Below are positions 45,394 through 54,680 of a stretch of DNA of 64,000 nucleotides, piece by piece (positions within the stretch are counted from its first letter, which is position 1; every line of letters begins with the position of its first letter). A program made the position numbers and the translations under genes. Below the pieces are notes generated by a model that was given only the letters and a program-made list of their open reading frames with translations, searched no databases and was not told the origin of the DNA. The DNA comes from Burkholderia sp. BCC0506 (lineage in GTDB: Bacteria; Pseudomonadota; Gammaproteobacteria; Burkholderiales; Burkholderiaceae). The stretch is taken from NCBI RefSeq assembly GCF_902833145.1, contig NZ_CADFEN010000007.1, forward strand, positions 327,456-391,455. Direction: 5' to 3'.

Positions 45394-45416
45394 TGGTCAT
45401 TTGACGCTGGTCATTT
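45394..45416 (-). promoter_or_regulatory. Direct repeat upstream of the VapB-like antitoxin gene
   Basis: TGGTCATTT occurs at 45394-45402 and 45408-45416 (AAATGACCA on the coding strand), period 14 bp, starting 11 bases before the antitoxin ATG. Likely autoregulatory operator; the binding is not shown. Confidence 0.45.
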
Positions 45417-45466
45417 TAGACTCGTCTTTCGACACGGCGCAAGCGCCGGGGCATGACCGACGCACG

Positions 45467-46150
45467 CTACGCATCCGCCCACTTCCTCAACAGGTTGTGA
45501 TAAATCCCGGTGAGCGCAATGACCATCGGATCCTTCGCGCCTTTCTCCGCCGACAACGCCTGAATCTGCGTATCGAGCTGAAACAGCAGCGTGCGATCGC
45601 CATCGTCGCGCACCATGCTCTGAATCCAGAAGAACGACGCCACGCGCTCGCCGCGCGTCACCGGCGTCACGTGATGCAGGCTCGATGCCGGATACAGCAC
45701 GAGATCGCCCGCCGGCAGCTTCGCGCGATGCACGCCGTACGTATCCTCGACGCATAGTTCGCCACCGTCGTACGCTTCGGGTTCCTCGAGGAACAGCGTC
45801 GCCGACAGGTCGCTGCGCACGCGGAAATCCGTGCCGCGCAGCAGCCGGATCGCATTGTCGACGTGCGTGCCGAACGTCTCGCCGCCTGCATAGCGATTGA
45901 ACAGCGGCGGAAACACCTTCAGCGGCAGTGCCGCCGAAAAGAACAGCGGATGGCGGGCGAGCGCATCCTGGATCGCGTCTCCCACCGCGCGCGCGGCTGG
46001 CGAACCTTCCGGCAATTGCCGATTGCGTTTCGCGAGCGCCGATTGCGCGCCGGACGTTGCGTTGCCGTCGACCCATTCCGCGGCATCGAGCAGCTCGCGG
46101 CATTGCGCGACCTGCGCCTGGGTCAGTACGCCGGGGATATGAAGCATCAT
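45467..46150 (-). CDS. piuC: PiuC-like Fe(II)/2-oxoglutarate dioxygenase (PKHD-type hydroxylase)
   Basis: 227 residues from the first of two adjacent ATGs at 46150. It has the double-stranded beta-helix motifs [14 protein letters not shown] (iron ligands H and D), [31 protein letters not shown] (third iron ligand H and the 2-oxoglutarate-binding R). PiuC/YbiX proteins accompany catecholate siderophore receptors and are induced by iron starvation. Here it is the last gene after a TonB receptor and a Sel1 protein, with overlapping start and stop codons. Confidence 0.92.
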   Translation of the reverse strand: MMLHIPGVLTQAQVAQCRELLDAAEWVDGNATSGAQSALAKRNRQLPEGSPAARAVGDAIQDALARHPLFFSAALPLKVFPPLFNRYAGGETFGTHVDNAIRLLRGTDFRVRSDLSATLFLEEPEAYDGGELCVEDTYGVHRAKLPAGDLVLYPASSLHHVTPVTRGERVASFFWIQSMVRDDGDRTLLFQLDTQIQALSAEKGAKDPMVIALTGIYHNLLRKWADA

Positions 46151-46902
46151 GATGCGGATTCCGTTACGTGCGGCGCCAGTTGCATGGCCGCCGCACGAAA
46201 CGCGTCGAGCGGCGACGACGCGAGATACGCGCGCATCTTCGCGATGAACGCGGGTGTCGCGGTGGCCGGCACGCGGGCGAGCCAGACGAGCGCTTCGTCG
46301 ACGCGTCCGCGCTCGGCAAGCAGCCTTGCATAGTTGAACTGGCCGCGAAAATCGCCGGCCTCGGCTGCGCGGCGATAGTGGTCGAACGCGGCGTCGGTGT
46401 CGACCGATACGACCCAGCCGTCCTCGTAGAAGCCGCCGATCAGGTTGATCGATTTCGCGTGGCCGAGCGCGGCCGCGCGGCGGAACCAGTCGAGCGCGTC
46501 GGCACGGTTCTCGTCGACGCCGTGGCCGAGGGCAAGGGCAGTCGCGTAGTTGTACATGCCCCAGTCGAGGCCTGCCTGCGCGGCGAGCCGGTACCAGTAC
46601 ACGGCGACCGGTGCGCACGCGGCCGTGCCCCAGCCGAACTCGTAGCAGCGCCCGAGCATGTTCATCGCCATCGCGTGGCCGGCCCGCGCCGCGTGCCGGA
46701 ACCAGTTGAACGCGGCGGCCGGATCGCGTGCGACGCCGTGTCCGTCGAGCAGGTATTGCCCGTAGACGGCCTGCGCGTCGACGATGCCGTTGCCGGCCGC
46801 CGCCGCGACCCACGCGGCGGCGCGCTCGGGCGGCCCGGCCAGGATGTCGGCGAATTCGCGCGGCGATACCGACGCGAGCGCCTTCAGCGACACGGCCTCC
46901 AT
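46147..46902 (-). CDS. Sel1-repeat protein of the iron-uptake operon
   Basis: 251 residues from ATG 46902. It contains about five Sel1/TPR-like helical repeats, e.g. [60 protein letters not shown] and [20 protein letters not shown]. No signal peptide is apparent. Sel1 proteins act as scaffolds; genes of this kind are often found between Fiu-type receptors and piuC. It lies 3 bases after the receptor and overlaps piuC by 4 bases, so all three are co-translated. Exact role unknown. Confidence 0.88.
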   Translation of the reverse strand: MEAVSLKALASVSPREFADILAGPPERAAAWVAAAAGNGIVDAQAVYGQYLLDGHGVARDPAAAFNWFRHAARAGHAMAMNMLGRCYEFGWGTAACAPVAVYWYRLAAQAGLDWGMYNYATALALGHGVDENRADALDWFRRAAALGHAKSINLIGGFYEDGWVVSVDTDAAFDHYRRAAEAGDFRGQFNYARLLAERGRVDEALVWLARVPATATPAFIAKMRAYLASSPLDAFRAAAMQLAPHVTESAS

Positions 46903-46905
46903 CGA

Positions 46906-49149
46906 TCAGTAGCGCGCGTTCAGCGTGACGAACGCCGAGCGGCCCGGCGCGATCGACGCATAGTGCGCGGGATACGCCTGATCGAAGTACGTGCGGTTGA
47001 ACAGGTTGTTCACGTTCAGCTGCAGGTCGAGCTTCTTGTTGATCCGGTACTGCGCCATCGCGTCGAAGCGCCAGTACGACGGCACGGCGCGCAGGTTCGC
47101 GGGATCGCCGAACACTTCCGACATGTAGAACGCGCCGCCGCCGACCGTGAACTTCGGCGTCACGTCGTAGTTCGACCACATCGTGAGGCTGTGCTTCGGC
47201 GTGTTCGGGAAGCGGTTGCCGTTGTTCGCGGTGTCCTTGCCGTTGTCGCGCAGTTGGCTCTTCATGTACGTGTAGCCGCCGAATACCTGCCACTGCTTCG
47301 TGATCTGGCCGGCGAGGCCGAGCTCGAGACCCTGCACGCGCTTGTTGCCGACCATCGCGTACTGGTTGTTCGGCAGCGTCACGCGTGCGTTCGTCGTGTC
47401 GATCTGAAACAGCGCGGCCGTCAGCGACAGCTTGTCGTTCAGCACGTTCCACTTCGTGCCGAGCTCGATGCTGCGGTTCTTTTCCGGCGAAAGCTGATCG
47501 GCGTTCGGGCCGACGCCGCCGCGGCCCGGCGTGAGCGACTGCGTCTCGCTGCCTTCGCCGAGCAGCATGCCGGCCGGCGTCGACGACGTCGCATACGACG
47601 CGTAGATGCTGCCGTTCTGCGCGGGCTTGAATACGAGGCCGGCCTGCCAGTTGAAGAGCGTGTCGTCGCGCGTATACGTCTTGCCGCCATTCGCCTTGGT
47701 GTCGGTGAAGCGGGTCGAGTAGTCGTCGACGCGCACGCCGGCGTTGACCTGCCAGCGCGGCGTGATCTCGATCGTGTCGAAGCCGTAGATCGACTTCGTC
47801 GTGGTGCGCGCATGCGCATAGTCGTTGTTGCGCTTGATCGAGCCGGCCCACGGATCGTTCGGGTTCGGCGACCACAGGCTCGTGCAGTTGTAGCCCGACG
47901 CCGCGCCGATGCCCTTCTGGCAGATCTTGCCGGTGTCGGCCGCGACCGTATACGAATCGCGCTTGCCCCATTCTCGGGACAGCTCGATGCCGGTCGTGAA
48001 GCTGTGCTTGAACGGCCCCGTGCGGAATTCGCCGAACAGCTCGGTCAGGTTCGCGAGGCTGTTGATCGAGCTGTTGCGGTTGTTGTTGCGGCGCCAGACC
48101 TTGCCGTTGATGACGTTGCCCGCGCTGTCGTCGGGCTGCGTCCAGATGTAGTCCTGCGTCGATTCCGTGTAGCGCGTGGTGTTGCGCACCGTGAGGTTCG
48201 GCGTGATGTCGTGCTCGATCTTGATCGTGCTGATGTCCGACGTGGTCTTGCGGAAATCGCGATCGATCAGGCCGTAGAAGTTGTGGCGATCGACGGGCGC
48301 CGGATAGATCGTGCCGACGTTCGCGGGCTTGTTCGACGTCGTGTAGAAGTACGGGATGCCGCCGTCGGGCATGTCGTCCGTCTGCAGGTGGTAGTAGCTC
48401 GCGGTCACGCGCGTCGGCGTGCCGAGGCCGAACGCGATCGACGGCGCGACGCCCCAGCGTTCGTTGTTGACGGCGTCGCGGCCGGCGACGTCGTTGTTGT
48501 GGCTCATCAGGTTCAGGCGGAACGCGGCGTGATCGGCGAACTGCCAGTTGCCGTCGGCGGTGAAGCGCCGATAGCGGTCGGTGCCGAGGCCCGCGCTCGC
48601 GGCGGCCGTGGTGCCCAGATGCGGGGCCTTCGTGATCAGGTTGATGCTGCCGCCGGCGCCGCCGCGGCCGCCGTACGCGCCGTCGGAACCCTTGGTGATC
48701 TCGACGCGCTCGGTGTTGAAAATCTCGCGCGTGGTGGCGCCCGTGTCGCGCATGCCGTCGACGAACATGCTGCCCTGCGTGTCGTAGCCGCGGATGAACG
48801 GACGGTCGCCGAGCGGGTTGCCGCCTTCGCCGGCGCCGAACGTGATGCCGGGCACGGTGCGCAGCGCTTCGGTCAGCGTTGCCGCGCCGCTGCTCTGGAT
48901 CAGTTCCTGCGGGATCACGGTGACGGATTTCGGCGTGTCGACGAGCGGCGCGGTGAATTTCGCGGAAGCGGAAAAGTCGGCCTTGTAGCTGTGCTCGGTC
49001 TTGCCCTGGATCTCGATCGGCGCGAGATGGCCTTCGGTGCTGGCGGGCGCCGCGGGCGGCGTGCCGTCGGCGAAAGCGGGACTCGCGGCGAGCACGCTGC
49101 ACAGGGTGGTGAATTTACCGAGCTTCAGCTCGTCCGGACGGGATTTCAT
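46906..49149 (-). CDS. TonB-dependent catecholate siderophore receptor (Fiu-like)
   Basis: 747 residues from ATG 49149. A signal-like start ([17 protein letters not shown]) precedes the mature chain. A plug domain follows ([55 protein letters not shown]) and then a long barrel ending in the outer-membrane consensus [20 protein letters not shown] and final aromatic ALNARY-like end. It imports ferric catecholates or their monomers using TonB energy. First gene of an operon with Sel1 and piuC, behind a Fur-like box. Confidence 0.93.
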   Translation of the reverse strand: MKSRPDELKLGKFTTLCSVLAASPAFADGTPPAAPASTEGHLAPIEIQGKTEHSYKADFSASAKFTAPLVDTPKSVTVIPQELIQSSGAATLTEALRTVPGITFGAGEGGNPLGDRPFIRGYDTQGSMFVDGMRDTGATTREIFNTERVEITKGSDGAYGGRGGAGGSINLITKAPHLGTTAAASAGLGTDRYRRFTADGNWQFADHAAFRLNLMSHNNDVAGRDAVNNERWGVAPSIAFGLGTPTRVTASYYHLQTDDMPDGGIPYFYTTSNKPANVGTIYPAPVDRHNFYGLIDRDFRKTTSDISTIKIEHDITPNLTVRNTTRYTESTQDYIWTQPDDSAGNVINGKVWRRNNNRNSSINSLANLTELFGEFRTGPFKHSFTTGIELSREWGKRDSYTVAADTGKICQKGIGAASGYNCTSLWSPNPNDPWAGSIKRNNDYAHARTTTKSIYGFDTIEITPRWQVNAGVRVDDYSTRFTDTKANGGKTYTRDDTLFNWQAGLVFKPAQNGSIYASYATSSTPAGMLLGEGSETQSLTPGRGGVGPNADQLSPEKNRSIELGTKWNVLNDKLSLTAALFQIDTTNARVTLPNNQYAMVGNKRVQGLELGLAGQITKQWQVFGGYTYMKSQLRDNGKDTANNGNRFPNTPKHSLTMWSNYDVTPKFTVGGGAFYMSEVFGDPANLRAVPSYWRFDAMAQYRINKKLDLQLNVNNLFNRTYFDQAYPAHYASIAPGRSAFVTLNARY

Positions 49150-49264
49150 GGTGCGCTTCGACCTCGCGGTGTGGCCCCGGGGCAATGCATTGCGGAAATG
49201 TGCACGCCGTCGGGAATTATTACGATTTGTTTTCAGGTGGCATTCTATGTAATTTTTTCTTAAA

Positions 49265-49279
49265 TGAGAAGCGTTCTTG
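49265..49279 (-). promoter_or_regulatory. Fur-like box upstream of the siderophore receptor
   Basis: TGAGAAGCGTTCTTG (plus strand) resembles the 7-1-7 Fur dyad TGAGAAT-N-ATTCTCA with mismatches mainly on one side. It lies about 115 bases before the receptor ATG in an AT-richer stretch. Iron regulation fits the operon content. Confidence 0.5.
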
Positions 49280-49394
49280 TTCGCGTTTGTAAGGGAATTG
49301 TTGACGAATGTTGCGGGGTGGTTGTGGGGGCTGGCGGGGCGGGAGGATGGCCGAACGGCCGACTGGGAGAGGCGTGGCGCGTGGCTTACAGTGA

Positions 49395-49443
49395 TCGAAT
49401 CTTCATTCGACACAAATGACAGCAAGATACTAATATGACAGCA
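49395..49443 (+). promoter_or_regulatory. Operator-like repeats upstream of the FitAB-like pair
   Basis: A perfect inverted repeat, TCGAAT-N4-ATTCGA (49395-49410), is followed by two copies of ATGACAGCA (49416-49424 and 49435-49443, period 19). They cover the region just before the antitoxin start. FitA-type antitoxins bind inverted repeats in their own promoter, so autoregulation is plausible. Confidence 0.5.
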
Positions 49444-49470
49444 TTGAAAGCAAATGCGACAAGGTGCATC

Positions 49471-49710
49471 ATGCCCGTGATCACGGTTCGAAATCTGCCC
49501 GACGAGGTGCATCGCGCGCTTCGAATTCGGGCTGCACAACATGGCCGCAGTACCGAGGCCGAGGTGCGAGACATCCTCGAGCAAGCCGTTCGGCCGGGAG
49601 GGCGGCCGAGACTGGGAACGTTGCTCGCTGAAATCGGGCGAGAGGCTGGCGGCATCGATTTCGAAGTTCGGCGTGACAAGACGCGAACCGATCCGATGAG
49701 CTTCGAATGA
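49471..49710 (+). CDS. fitA: FitA-like ribbon-helix-helix antitoxin
   Basis: 79 residues from ATG 49471, chosen because the family starts MPVITVRNLP; an in-frame ATG at 49435 lies inside the upstream repeat. MPVITVRNLPDEVHRALRIR is the DNA-binding beta strand and first helix of an Arc/MetJ fold, followed by GRSTEAEVRDILEQAV. The C-terminus (IDFEVRRDKTRTDPM) is expected to insert into the PIN toxin active site. Its stop overlaps the toxin start (ATGA). Confidence 0.9.
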   Translation: MPVITVRNLPDEVHRALRIRAAQHGRSTEAEVRDILEQAVRPGGRPRLGTLLAEIGREAGGIDFEVRRDKTRTDPMSFE

Positions 49711-50126
49711 TCCTGGTCGATACCAACGTCATTTCCGAGCCGCTGCGGCGCGAGCCGAGCGCAACCGTGATCGAATGGCTCGACGCGCAGAACGTCGAGA
49801 CGTTGTTTCTAGCCGCAATCAGTCTGGCGGAGATTCGATTCGGCGTGGCCATGTTGCCGGTGGGGCGCAGGCGGGACTGGCTCGAGCAAAGCATCGAGCA
49901 GCGGGTCGTGCCGTTGTTTCGCGGCCGGATCCTGCCGTTCGACGATGCGGCCAGCAAGGCGTATGCGAGCCTTCGCGCGAAGGCGCGTGGTACGAGCAAC
50001 GCGATGACGTCGGCCGATGGCTTCATCGCTGCAATCGCCGCTGCGAACGGCCTGATCGTGGCCACGCGCGACATCGCGCCATTCGAAGCAGCGGGCCTGC
50101 GCGTGATCGATCCGTGGGCCAACTAA
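49707..50126 (+). CDS. fitB: FitB-like PIN-domain toxin
   Basis: 139 residues from ATG 49707. The PIN fold begins MILVDTNVISEPLRREPS (first metal-binding Asp), followed by SLAEIRFGVAMLP (Glu), SADGFIAAIAAANGLIVATR (Asp) and a final VIDPWAN, all typical of FitB/StbB/VapC. It probably cleaves RNA and is inhibited by the FitA-like partner. A second toxin-antitoxin unit of the PIN class within 5 kb of the VapBC-like pair. Confidence 0.92.
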   Translation: MILVDTNVISEPLRREPSATVIEWLDAQNVETLFLAAISLAEIRFGVAMLPVGRRRDWLEQSIEQRVVPLFRGRILPFDDAASKAYASLRAKARGTSNAMTSADGFIAAIAAANGLIVATRDIAPFEAAGLRVIDPWAN

Positions 50127-50259
50127 CGCGGGGTTGGCTGCGCCTGCATCGAAAATGAAAAACGCGCCGTGCAAGTCGGCGCGTTGCATGCGTGACGTCT
50201 GCGCGCGGCCCTTGAATTGGAGCAATTTCCCGTTCAACGCGCGCGACACCGGCCGCGGG

Positions 50260-51555
50260 TCAGTCGATCCCGTGAAACACCGCATCCTCCGGCCCGAGGT
50301 ACGCCGGCGGGCGCCACGTCGCGTCGCGCATCGAATGCTGGACGAGATTCTCGACACCGAGCAGCACCGCGAAGATCGCCATGCGCACCGGAATGCCGTT
50401 GTCGGTCTGCCGGAAAATCGCGAGACGCGGGTCGCGGTTCAGGTCGACCGACAGGTCGTTCGCGCCGGGCCGGCTGTCGCGCGGCAGCGGGTGCATGATC
50501 AGCGTGTCGGGCTTGCACACCGAGTCGACGAGCGCCTGGTTGATCTGGAAATCCGGTGTGTACCCTTCGAACGACTCGTCGGTGAAGCGTTCTTTCTGGA
50601 TGCGCGTCGCGTAGACGACATCCGCGCCGCGCAAGCCCGCCGCGAGATCGTTCGTCTGCTCGACCACATGGCCGTTCGTCGCGATCTGGTCGACGATGTA
50701 CGCCGGCATCTCGAGCGTCGGCGGCGACACGAGCGTGAACTTCAGGCCGCGGTACAGCGCGAGCAGCTTGACGAGCGAGTGCACGGTGCGGCCGTACTTC
50801 AGGTCGCCGACCAGCGCGATGTGCGCGCCGTCGACGATCTTGCCGAGCCGCGAAAATTCGCGCTGAATCGTATAGAGGTCGAGCAGCGCCTGGCTCGGAT
50901 GCTCGCCGGGGCCATCGCCGCCGTTGATCACCGGCAGGTTGGTCGCGCGCGCGAATTCGGCCACCGAGCCTTTCTCCGGATGGCGGATCACGAGCGCGTC
51001 GACGTAGCCGGCCATCACGCGGCTCGTGTCGTAGATCGATTCGCCCTTGGCCATCGACGAGAACGTGAAGCCGGTGGTGTCGCACACCGAGCCGCCGAGC
51101 CGGCAGAAGGCCGCACCGAACGACACGCGCGTGCGCGTGCTGGCCTCGAAGAACAGGTTGCCGAGCACGGCGCCTTCGAGCACGCGCGAAATCTTGTGGC
51201 GTCGCGCGATCGGCTGCATGACGTCGGCCACGCGGAACAGCGCCTCGACCGAATCCCGCGAGAACTGGTCGACCGAGATCAGCTGCGGCTTGCCTTCGAA
51301 CAGGAATTGCTTCGCGAGCCCTTGTTTGTCTACGCTTTGCGTATAGTTTTCGCCGTCCGGCGCCGAGCGGTCGACGATTTCCGATACGAAGCGCTCGACG
51401 ATCTCGGGCATTCCGCGCGATTCCTGCGAATCGTCCGGAAGCAGCCAGGTATCCAGCGCGCGCCGGCTGACGCCGATGCGATTCGCGAATGCCTCGCGGG
51501 TCATGTTGAGGCGGCGCATCGCGTCGCGGAGGAAGGCTTGCTGGGGAACGGTCAT
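50260..51555 (-). CDS. pyrB: Aspartate carbamoyltransferase with N-terminal HTH-like extension
   Basis: 431 residues from ATG 51555 (AGGAG 8 bases upstream). Residues about 1-65 are an extra domain reading as a Cro-like helix-turn-helix (LRDAMRRLNMTREAFANRIG, SRRALDTWLLP). The catalytic part starts near residue 80: FFEASTRTRVSFGAAFCRLG carries the carbamoyl-phosphate STRTR motif, then SRVMAGYVDALVIRHPE, INGGDGPGEHPSQALLDLYT, LVGDLKYGRTVHSLVK and MHPLPRDSRPG. It makes carbamoyl-aspartate for pyrimidines. The usual enzyme is about 310 residues. The fused HTH plus a matching palindrome at its promoter suggest self-regulation (inference). Confidence 0.92.
   Translation of the reverse strand: MTVPQQAFLRDAMRRLNMTREAFANRIGVSRRALDTWLLPDDSQESRGMPEIVERFVSEIVDRSAPDGENYTQSVDKQGLAKQFLFEGKPQLISVDQFSRDSVEALFRVADVMQPIARRHKISRVLEGAVLGNLFFEASTRTRVSFGAAFCRLGGSVCDTTGFTFSSMAKGESIYDTSRVMAGYVDALVIRHPEKGSVAEFARATNLPVINGGDGPGEHPSQALLDLYTIQREFSRLGKIVDGAHIALVGDLKYGRTVHSLVKLLALYRGLKFTLVSPPTLEMPAYIVDQIATNGHVVEQTNDLAAGLRGADVVYATRIQKERFTDESFEGYTPDFQINQALVDSVCKPDTLIMHPLPRDSRPGANDLSVDLNRDPRLAIFRQTDNGIPVRMAIFAVLLGVENLVQHSMRDATWRPPAYLGPEDAVFHGID
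51331..51343. promoter_or_regulatory. Second TACGC-N3-GCGTA palindrome, inside pyrB
   Basis: TACGC-TTT-GCGTA lies in the coding sequence at about residue 71-75, in the linker between the HTH-like region and the catalytic domain. It repeats the core and spacing of the promoter palindrome about 240 bases away. Confidence 0.4.
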
Positions 51556-51574
51556 CGGCGGCTCCTGGGCGAAA

Positions 51575-51595
51575 AATATACGCGATGCGTATATT
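51575..51595. promoter_or_regulatory. Palindromic operator in the pyrB promoter
   Basis: AATATACGC-GAT-GCGTATATT is a perfect 9-bp inverted repeat with a 3-base spacer, 20-40 bases upstream of the pyrB ATG. It is AT-rich, so probably at or near the -10 region. The same TACGC-N3-GCGTA core recurs inside the gene. Confidence 0.6.
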
Positions 51596-51788
51596 AGTTT
51601 CTCGCGCCATGAAGTCAAGAGAAATCTGTGTGCCCGCGTGGTGTGGCGCGCATGACACTCGGCGGGGCCGTACTGGCGCGCCGCGTGCGTCTCCGTATAA
51701 TCAGGTCAGGCCCCGTGTCCGGCAGCGTGCCGGGCGCCAGCCCACACGATTCGCCCGGTCGGGCTTGTTGATTCGAAGGAGAATGAGA

Positions 51789-51923
51789 ATGACGCGTACG
51801 ATTGCTGCAATGCTGCTGGTGGTGACCGCCGCGCTCGCCGGTTGCAATACGGTCGCCGGCATGGGCCAGGACATTTCGAAGGGCGGCCAGGCGATCAGCG
51901 ATTCGGCTGAAAAGGCCAAATAA
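51789..51923 (+). CDS. Entericidin-type small lipoprotein
   Basis: 44 residues from ATG 51789; AAGGAG lies 7 bases upstream, whereas the ATG at 51783 is too close to it. The lipoprotein signal ends in the lipobox LAGC, followed by NTVAGMGQDISKGGQAISDS, the entericidin A/B signature. These are small outer-membrane lipoproteins linked to stress or stationary phase. It is followed by a strong terminator, so a single short transcript. Confidence 0.9.
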   Translation: MTRTIAAMLLVVTAALAGCNTVAGMGQDISKGGQAISDSAEKAK

Positions 51924-51947
51924 GCCGACCGGTTCCGGCATGCAGAA

Positions 51948-51993
51948 GGCGCCGGGCCTTCCCGCGATGGCGGGGCGGCCCGGCGCCTTTTTT
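51948..51993 (+). terminator. Rho-independent terminator after the entericidin gene
   Basis: Perfect 11-bp stem GGCGCCGGGCC / GGCCCGGCGCC (51948-51958 with 51977-51987) followed by six T residues; an inner CCCGC/GCGGG stem extends it. Confidence 0.9.
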
Positions 51994-52017
51994 ACGCCCG
52001 GGTCGACGCTGCCGGCG

Positions 52018-52566
52018 TCACGCGCGTTCCACGAACGCGTAGCGGCCCTCGACCTTGCGCGGCGTGAACCAGCCGTAGTCGGGGAACAACCGGTTACGGA
52101 CGAACCAGACATAACCGACCAGCACGACCGTGACCGCGAGGCTCGGCAGCGCGGCCGACGGATCGCGGCCGAGATCGGCGACGGTCTTCGGCACCTGCAG
52201 CAGCGACAGCAGGATGAACGCGTGATACGCGCCGACGCGATGGGTCGCGAAGCCCCAGACGAACAGCAGCGACAGCGGTACGGTCAACGCAAGGAAAACG
52301 GTGACGAGGACGCCGCCGGCGCCTGACGCGAAGAAGTAGTACGCAAGCATCAGGCTGATGACCAGCTGCGCGACGCCGAGCGCGATCAGGACCCGGATGT
52401 GCAGCTTGTTCTTGCGGCAGCGTTCGGGGTCGGGGCGCGACGCGATCAGGTGCGCAAGTACGCGATCCTTGAGCCCCTGTCCGGACAGTTCGGCCAGTGC
52501 GTCGGCTTTCCTCGTTCCCGCGGACAGCAGCACCGCGATTCTTGTTTTGGCTTCCTTCCTGTTCAT
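52018..52566 (-). CDS. Small integral membrane protein, unknown
   Basis: 182 residues from ATG 52566 (weak ribosome site). Residues 1-55 are cytoplasmic with a Lys/Arg-rich start (NRKEAKTRIAVLLSAGTRKA). Four hydrophobic helices follow (HIRVLIALGVAQLVISLMLA, VLVTVFLALTVPLSLLFVWG, YHAFILLSLLQVP, LPSLAVTVVLVGYVWFV) and the chain ends in PRKVEGRYAFVERA. No known family was recognised. It converges with the entericidin gene across the terminator. Confidence 0.75.
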   Translation of the reverse strand: MNRKEAKTRIAVLLSAGTRKADALAELSGQGLKDRVLAHLIASRPDPERCRKNKLHIRVLIALGVAQLVISLMLAYYFFASGAGGVLVTVFLALTVPLSLLFVWGFATHRVGAYHAFILLSLLQVPKTVADLGRDPSAALPSLAVTVVLVGYVWFVRNRLFPDYGWFTPRKVEGRYAFVERA

Positions 52567-52768
52567 TGCGTGGCGGATTGTTGTTCGATGGTTGTCAAAG
52601 GGTCCGGCCACGCGAATATTGCATCTTGCGCAGTCGTGCGCAACGGTTTTGCGGTGCGCGGACACATTCCTACAGTCGCCGGCCGTGTTGTCGGAGGGCG
52701 GGGATCGACGGGCGATGTGGTGGGACGGCGCCGTTGCTGTTTCCGCCGCGAGGCAACGAGCACGCGAG

Positions 52769-53701
52769 TCAGTCGCTGGCCGTCCGCGCCGCGAGCGTAG
52801 CGCCCGGCTCGACGGGCGGTTCGCGCCGCCGCGTCGCGCCGACGAGCATGCCGCCGACGACGAGCGCGATGCCGGCGACACGCGTGCCGGTCAGCGTCTC
52901 GCCGAACAGCGCAACCGCGAACAGCACGGCCGAAACCGGCGCGACCGCCGTGAACAGCGCCGCTTCGGTGCCGCTCGTGCGCGCCGAGCCCGCATACCAG
53001 CACAGATAGCCGAGCACGGTCGGTACCAATGCGTAGTAGGCGACGGCCGACACGGCGCCGACGGTCCAGCCGCTCGCCACCGCACGCCATTCGAACGCGG
53101 CCGGCACGAGTGCGAGCACGAAGCCGAGGCCCGACATCGCGGTGGAAAGCGCAAGCGGCGGCAACGGCGCGGCAAGCCGCCGGTTGAGCAGGATGAAGAC
53201 CGCTTCGCATGCGACGGCCGCCAGCACCAGCGCGTCGCCCGCAAGCGTCTGCAGCGACGGCAGCGCGTGGCCCGGCGCGAACGTGACGAACAGCACGCCG
53301 GCCGTGGCGAGTGCGGCGGCCAGCCAGTCGCGCGGCGTCTGCCGCTCGCGCAGCACGACGGCCGCGATCAGGGTCGACATGGCCGGCAGCGTGCCGAGCA
53401 TCACGCCCGCATCGAGCGGCGACGACAGTGTCGTGCCGCTGATCAGCAGCACCGTATAGCCGACGCCGCCCGCCGCAGCCTGGATGACGAGCAGCACGGC
53501 ATCGCGTGCGCAAATGCGTGGCCAGCACATGCGCTGCGCGCGCATCAGCGCGAACAGCAGCGGGGTCGCGATCAGGAAGCGCAGCGCGGTGGCCGCGAAC
53601 GGCGGCAGGCCGCCGGCCGCGAGACGGCTCGCGATGACGGTGCTGCCGACGCCCGCCATCGCGGCGGCGAGATAGAGATAGCCGATCAGTCGTGTCTTCA
53701 T
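52769..53701 (-). CDS. EamA/DMT-family exporter
   Basis: 310 residues from ATG 53701; an ATG at 53710 is also possible and neither has a strong ribosome site. Ten hydrophobic helices in two EamA repeats, each of about 140 residues. Recognisable pieces are IGYLYLAAAMAGVGSTVIAS, ATALRFLIATPLLFALMR and, in the second half, LVPTVLGYLCWYAGSARTSG and ALFGETLTGTRVAGIALVVG. These proteins export metabolites such as amino acids. It follows the AraC gene on the same strand by about 180 bases. Confidence 0.88.
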   Translation of the reverse strand: MKTRLIGYLYLAAAMAGVGSTVIASRLAAGGLPPFAATALRFLIATPLLFALMRAQRMCWPRICARDAVLLVIQAAAGGVGYTVLLISGTTLSSPLDAGVMLGTLPAMSTLIAAVVLRERQTPRDWLAAALATAGVLFVTFAPGHALPSLQTLAGDALVLAAVACEAVFILLNRRLAAPLPPLALSTAMSGLGFVLALVPAAFEWRAVASGWTVGAVSAVAYYALVPTVLGYLCWYAGSARTSGTEAALFTAVAPVSAVLFAVALFGETLTGTRVAGIALVVGGMLVGATRRREPPVEPGATLAARTASD

Positions 53702-53882
53702 GCGCCGCATCGTCGCGTACGGCGGCAGGGGTGTCTTGAACGAAATTGCAACCGACGGCGGTGCTGAATGCGGTACGCCGTCGACATGCTTCGATGCAAC
53801 AGGTCTCGCGGCTGCCGTCGAGGTGGCGACCGTCTTCGACGGAGGCGCTCCCCGGCGGCCCCACACGGTGCAGGCGACAGCG

Positions 53883-54680
53883 TTATTGACCCGCCTGCGT
53901 GAACCGCCCCGGCGTGATCCCGAACTGGCGCGCGAACGCGCGGGTCAGGTGGCTCTGATCGGCGAAACCGGCTTCGGCCGCCGCAACGGCGATCGGCAGG
54001 CCACGGGCCAGCAACGCGCGCGCGAGCCGCGTGCGCGACTGAACCAGATAGGCATGCGGCGTGATGCCGAGCTCGCGCGCGAAGCCGCGCAGCAACTGGA
54101 AGCGGCTGACGCCGCTCAGGCCGGCCAGTTCGGCGAGCGACACGGGCGCGCCCGGCGCCGCATCGAGCCGCTCGCGGGCGATTCGGATTGCCGGCGCGAC
54201 GCCGGCCGCCGGCAGCGTGCGGTTCGCGTGCCGGGCGAGCAACCCGGCGACGAGCATCACGAGCGCTTCGTCGCGGGCCAGCGGCCGGGTGTCGCCTGCG
54301 ACGATGCGTGCATGCAGCCGGCCGACGGCCGCGGCGAGCCGTGCGTCGCGCACGGCCGGATGCGCAAGCTCGACGCCGCCGAGGCCTTCCTCCTGCGCGA
54401 CGCCCGCGATCAGCGCGGGGGCGAGGTACAGCATCCGCCAGTGGCGGCCGGTGCCGGCCTCGAGCGGCGCGCCGTCGTGCATCTCGCCCGGATTGACCAT
54501 GATCGCGTCGCCGGCCAGCGCGTCGACCTGCCCGCGGCCGCTCCACGACCGGTGCGCGCCGCTGACGATCACGCCGACCCCGAATTCGTCGTGCGCGTGG
54601 CGCGGAAACGCGCGGTCGGATTCGAGGCTGATCGCCTCGATGCCTTCGCCGGTGCGTCGGTAGTGGGTGACACGGTGCAT
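53883..54680 (-). CDS. AraC-family regulator divergent from moaF
   Basis: 265 residues from ATG 54680 (GAGGAG upstream). Cupin N-terminal sensor domain: FPRHAHDEFGVGVIVSGAHR and DAIMVNPGEMHDGAPL. C-terminal double helix-turn-helix: LAELAGLSGVSRFQLLRGFA and VAAAEAGFADQSHLTRAFAR. The layout (AraC gene facing moaF) recalls the monoamine regulon of enteric bacteria, where MoaR controls amine oxidation genes. Regulation of the divergent moaF-SDR pair and of the exporter downstream is inferred. Confidence 0.88.
   Translation of the reverse strand: MHRVTHYRRTGEGIEAISLESDRAFPRHAHDEFGVGVIVSGAHRSWSGRGQVDALAGDAIMVNPGEMHDGAPLEAGTGRHWRMLYLAPALIAGVAQEEGLGGVELAHPAVRDARLAAAVGRLHARIVAGDTRPLARDEALVMLVAGLLARHANRTLPAAGVAPAIRIARERLDAAPGAPVSLAELAGLSGVSRFQLLRGFARELGITPHAYLVQSRTRLARALLARGLPIAVAAAEAGFADQSHLTRAFARQFGITPGRFTQAGQ

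Noticed and set aside
46168-49263. 1,031-codon plus-strand open frame
   Set aside because: Antisense of the TonB receptor and Sel1 genes.
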